Assembly (NCBI GenBank): GCA_003161205.1
Contig: PMOU01000486.1
Coordinates: forward strand, 6,363-13,020
DNA length: 6,658 bases
DNA from: Actinomycetota bacterium
GTDB lineage: Bacteria > Actinomycetota > Actinomycetes > Streptosporangiales > Streptosporangiaceae
Direction: 5' to 3'
In this document: piece after piece, positions 5,342-6,658 of the stretch
Numbering within the stretch: the stretch's first letter is position 1
Layout: each line of letters begins with the position of its first letter
Made by a program: the position numbers and the translations under genes
The notes under the pieces: generated by a model
Database searches by the model: none
What the model saw: only the letters and a program-made list of their open reading frames with translations
Told to the model about the DNA's origin: nothing

Positions 5342-6272
5342 GGGCCCGAGTGTACGGGGCTTCCGCCGGGCGGCAGAAGCGGTTTTCCGGCCGCTGGGGC
5401 CGTCTGGCCGTCAGCAACGGGAGACTGCTCAGGGCGATCCCCGCCATGATGGCCGCGCCGCCCGCGGCCTGGGTGGGACCGAACGGGTTCGCGAAGACGA
5501 CCACGCCCGCGATGGCACCGACGAGCGGCTCGAGGTTGAGGAACGCCCCGGCCACCTCGGCGGATACCCGGCTCTGCCCGAAGGCGAACAGGGTGAAGGG
5601 GAGCAGCGTCCCGGCGGCCGCCAGCGCGCCGACCGCCAGGACCGGGCCGGGGCCAGCCGGAACGCGCGGCGCCCCCTCCGTGATCACGGTGAACACCAGC
5701 GCGGCCACAGCGGCGGCCAGGAACTGCACGGCGGTGACCGCGACCGGGTCGCGGCCGGTCAGCAGCCGCGCCTGCGCGACAGTGACCGTGGCCGAGATGA
5801 GCAGCGAGATCAGCACCAGACCGTCGCCGCCGAGCGTGGCGCCGCCTCCGCCGGCGCCGGCGATCAGGCCGACACCGGCCAGCGACACCACGAACCCGGC
5901 CCAGGCCACCGGCCGGGCCACGGTGCGGTGCCACACCGCGGCGATGACCGCGACCAGCATCGGTACGGCTCCGATCAGCAGCGCCGCGTGGGTCACGCTG
6001 GTGCGGGTGATGCCGGCGTTCTGCACGATGACGGAGCCACCGTAGCCGAGCGCGCCCGAGGCCAGGATCTTGGGAGTGAACGCGGCGCGCAGCCCGGGCC
6101 GGGTTTTCGCGGCCACGGCCAGCAGGACCGCGGCGGCGAGGCCAAAGCGCGCGGTCGTGAGCCAGCCCGGTGGCAGCCACTGCAGGGCCAGTTTGGACAG
6201 CGGCACGGTGGTCCCCCACAGCAGCCCGGCCGCGACGAGGGCGGCTACAGCGTAACGACGGCTGATGTTCAT
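4710..6272 (-). CDS. EamA/DMT-family transporter (literal frame; functional part about 5340-6272)
   Basis: Residues 1-290 form a standard 10-helix EamA exporter made of two repeats, roughly 10-138 and 151-285. It begins MNISRRYAVAALVAAGLLWG, repeat 1 contains SVTHAALLIGAVPMLVAVI (92-110), and repeat 2 contains AEVAGAFLNLEPLVGAIAGVV (238-258) and ends IALSSLPLL (279-287). Such proteins export amino acids or other small metabolites across the inner membrane. GGTGAG lies 9 nt before the ATG at 6272. After residue about 295 the frame does not stop. It runs out of phase through phzF to 4710, adding about 210 R/G/A/P-rich residues that look like out-of-frame translation, not a domain. The -1 frame would instead end with TGA at 5340-5338, overlapping the phzF GTG. 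A one-base deletion between about 5345 and 5410 is the simplest reading, so the C-terminus is unreliable. Transporter family firm; 3' boundary uncertain. Confidence 0.75.
   Translation of the reverse strand: MNISRRYAVAALVAAGLLWGTTVPLSKLALQWLPPGWLTTARFGLAAAVLLAVAAKTRPGLRAAFTPKILASGALGYGGSVIVQNAGITRTSVTHAALLIGAVPMLVAVIAAVWHRTVARPVAWAGFVVSLAGVGLIAGAGGGGATLGGDGLVLISLLISATVTVAQARLLTGRDPVAVTAVQFLAAAVAALVFTVITEGAPRVPAGPGPVLAVGALAAAGTLLPFTLFAFGQSRVSAEVAGAFLNLEPLVGAIAGVVVFANPFGPTQAAGGAAIMAGIALSSLPLLTARRPQRPENRFCRPAEAPYTRARDTSVPAGGCLHPDPVLRESGRGRPGRRRPGRRADAAVRGLDEPVGDDVRAGPAGTRGGLPGPDLHARPGAAVRRASHPGYLPRLAGSWRPPGPGRPGGAGMRCRAGHGEADSGGPGVRGPAAAAQRAGRGPGHRPCGAGPEHQPGRHRGDRLGRQRPRLGGCPAGQRGRGARAPAGHRRHGYRRGRALPGRLAGGARGPRVHPADRGAR
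5349..5354 (-). promoter_or_regulatory. Candidate -10 box for a leaderless phzF transcript
   Basis: TACACT (5354-5349, minus) fits TANNNT. It ends 7 nt before the GTG at 5341, so transcription would begin within 1-2 nt of the start codon. A weak -35, TTCTGC, lies 18 bp upstream. This would be an internal promoter at the end of the exporter gene. Confidence 0.3.
5360..5379 (-). repeat. Hairpin in the exporter/phzF junction
   Basis: Read on the minus strand, the 20-nt element begins CTTCTGCC and ends GGCGGAAG. It forms 8 base pairs (one U.G) closed by a 4-nt GCCC loop. In the opposite strand the wobble becomes a C.A mismatch, so the structure suits the exporter/phzF mRNA. It lies after the last exporter helix, 18 nt before the phzF start and just after an AAAA run. 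Confidence 0.5.
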
Positions 6273-6342
6273 ACCGTCATACTCACCGAACGGAACACAG
6301 GATTCGCTAAGAGACAGCTAAGACAAGATAATATTCGGTACT
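6273..6342. promoter_or_regulatory. Divergent promoter/operator region between the EamA exporter and Lrp-type regulator
   Basis: A 70-bp gap that is much more AT-rich than the coding sequence around it, especially 6303-6335. On the plus strand, TAATAT (6329-6334), or overlapping GATAAT (6327-6332) with a weak TTCGCT 18 bp upstream, would start transcription at about 6339-6342. On the minus strand no clear -10/-35 pair was identified. Lrp/AsnC regulators commonly bind such shared regions and control themselves and the divergent transporter. Confidence 0.6.
6306..6323 (+). repeat. 11-bp-phased direct repeat, possible Lrp/AsnC operator
   Basis: GCTAAGA occurs at 6306-6312 and exactly again at 6317-6323, a spacing of 11 bp or one helical turn, so both copies face the same side of the DNA. 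It lies just upstream of the candidate -10 of the regulator gene. Binding is inferred. Confidence 0.45.
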
Positions 6343-6658
6343 ATGGCCGTTGAACTTGATGATGTTGACATAGTGCTGCTCACTGCGCTGCAGGAAGACG
6401 CGGATCGGACCAACGTCGAGCTGGCTCGCCTGGCCGGGCTCTCACCTGCGGCGACCCTGAACCGGGTGCGGCGGCTGAAGGAGTCGGGCGTCATCCGTGT
6501 CATCCGCGCCGAGCTCGACCCGGCCGCGGCCGGCTTCCCGCTGCAGGTGTACGTGACGGCCACGCTGGCCCGGCACGATCCGCGTTCCAGCCGCGTGTTC
6601 GACGACCTCATCCGGGACCTGCCGCAGGTCATCGCCGCGGACAACGTCGCGGGCGAGA
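6343..6658 (+). CDS. Lrp/AsnC-family transcriptional regulator, 3' end cut by window
   Basis: 105 complete codons from ATG 6343 are visible; family members are about 150 residues, so the end of the ligand-binding domain is missing. LDDVDIVLLTALQEDADRT (5-23) is the usual first helix. A helix-turn-helix covers 24-51 (NVELARLAGLSPAATLNRVRRLKESGVI) and leads into the linker RAELDPAAAGF (55-65) and the first strand of the RAM/AsnC domain, LQVYVTATL (68-76). These proteins form dimers or octamers and respond to amino acids or related small molecules. There is no SD, and a -10-like hexamer lies about 9 nt upstream, so the mRNA is probably leaderless. It is transcribed away from the EamA exporter, which it probably controls, perhaps together with phzF. 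Confidence 0.88.
   Translation, partial: MAVELDDVDIVLLTALQEDADRTNVELARLAGLSPAATLNRVRRLKESGVIRVIRAELDPAAAGFPLQVYVTATLARHDPRSSRVFDDLIRDLPQVIAADNVAGE

Noticed and set aside
5338..6219. 293-codon minus-strand frame overlapping the exporter
   Set aside because: A third-phase shadow without membrane helices or motifs. Only its last ~20 codons and TGA matter, as the probable original end of the exporter.
6269..6282. TCATAC direct repeat creating a 3-codon ORF (ATG-ACG-GTA-TGA) overlapping the exporter start
   Set aside because: Too short to judge and easily due to chance; the exporter ATG at 6272 has its own acceptable upstream GGTGAG.

Overview
The window looks like chromosomal DNA from a high-GC actinomycete. 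Base composition is strongly GC-rich with G/C-ending codons, several starts are GTG, Shine-Dalgarno (SD) sequences match AGGAGG/AGGTGA, and two genes look leaderless. The genus cannot be named from the sequence. No RNA genes, insertion sequences, integrases or CRISPR arrays were seen. Six protein genes of recognisable type are present (two cut by the window edges), plus one candidate 30-codon small ORF.

Left half (1-4500), a cell-envelope glycan locus. On the minus strand, a polytopic GT-C glycosyltransferase resembling the MptA/MptB alpha-1,6-mannosyltransferases (920-2422) is followed 2 nt later by a GH76 (endo-alpha-1,6-mannanase family) protein (917 running off at 1). A synthase and a hydrolase for the same linkage type are thus probably translationally coupled. 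Divergently, on the plus strand, lies a second GT-C/PMT-like membrane protein (2801-4447). A 30-codon small ORF (2703-2795) with a near-perfect SD precedes it, and the small ORF's stop codon lies inside the SD of the big gene, a leader-peptide-like arrangement. All three proteins are plausibly involved in building or trimming a polyprenyl-phosphate-sugar-dependent mannan-like polymer. The substrate is inference.

Boundary (4426-4500). The big gene ends inside a 23-bp tandem repeat whose 2nd and 3rd copies fold into a strong hairpin. It sits between two convergent genes and is the best terminator candidate in the window.

Right half (4508-6658), a small regulated transport/enzyme module. A PhzF-family protein (4508-5341, minus) lies downstream of an EamA/DMT exporter (start 6272, minus). 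An Lrp/AsnC-family regulator (6343 onwards, plus, cut by the window end) diverges from the exporter across a 70-bp AT-richer promoter region containing 11-bp-phased direct repeats. The exporter frame has no stop where the family normally ends. It stays open, out of frame, 630 nt into phzF, whereas the -1 frame would stop exactly in a GTGA overlap with the phzF start. That points to a one-base deletion (mutation or sequencing error) or, less likely, frameshifting.

No clearly new defence or mobile system was found. The most interesting items are the small coupled ORF, the exporter/phzF junction, the hairpin-forming stop-codon repeat and the coupled mannosyltransferase/mannanase pair.
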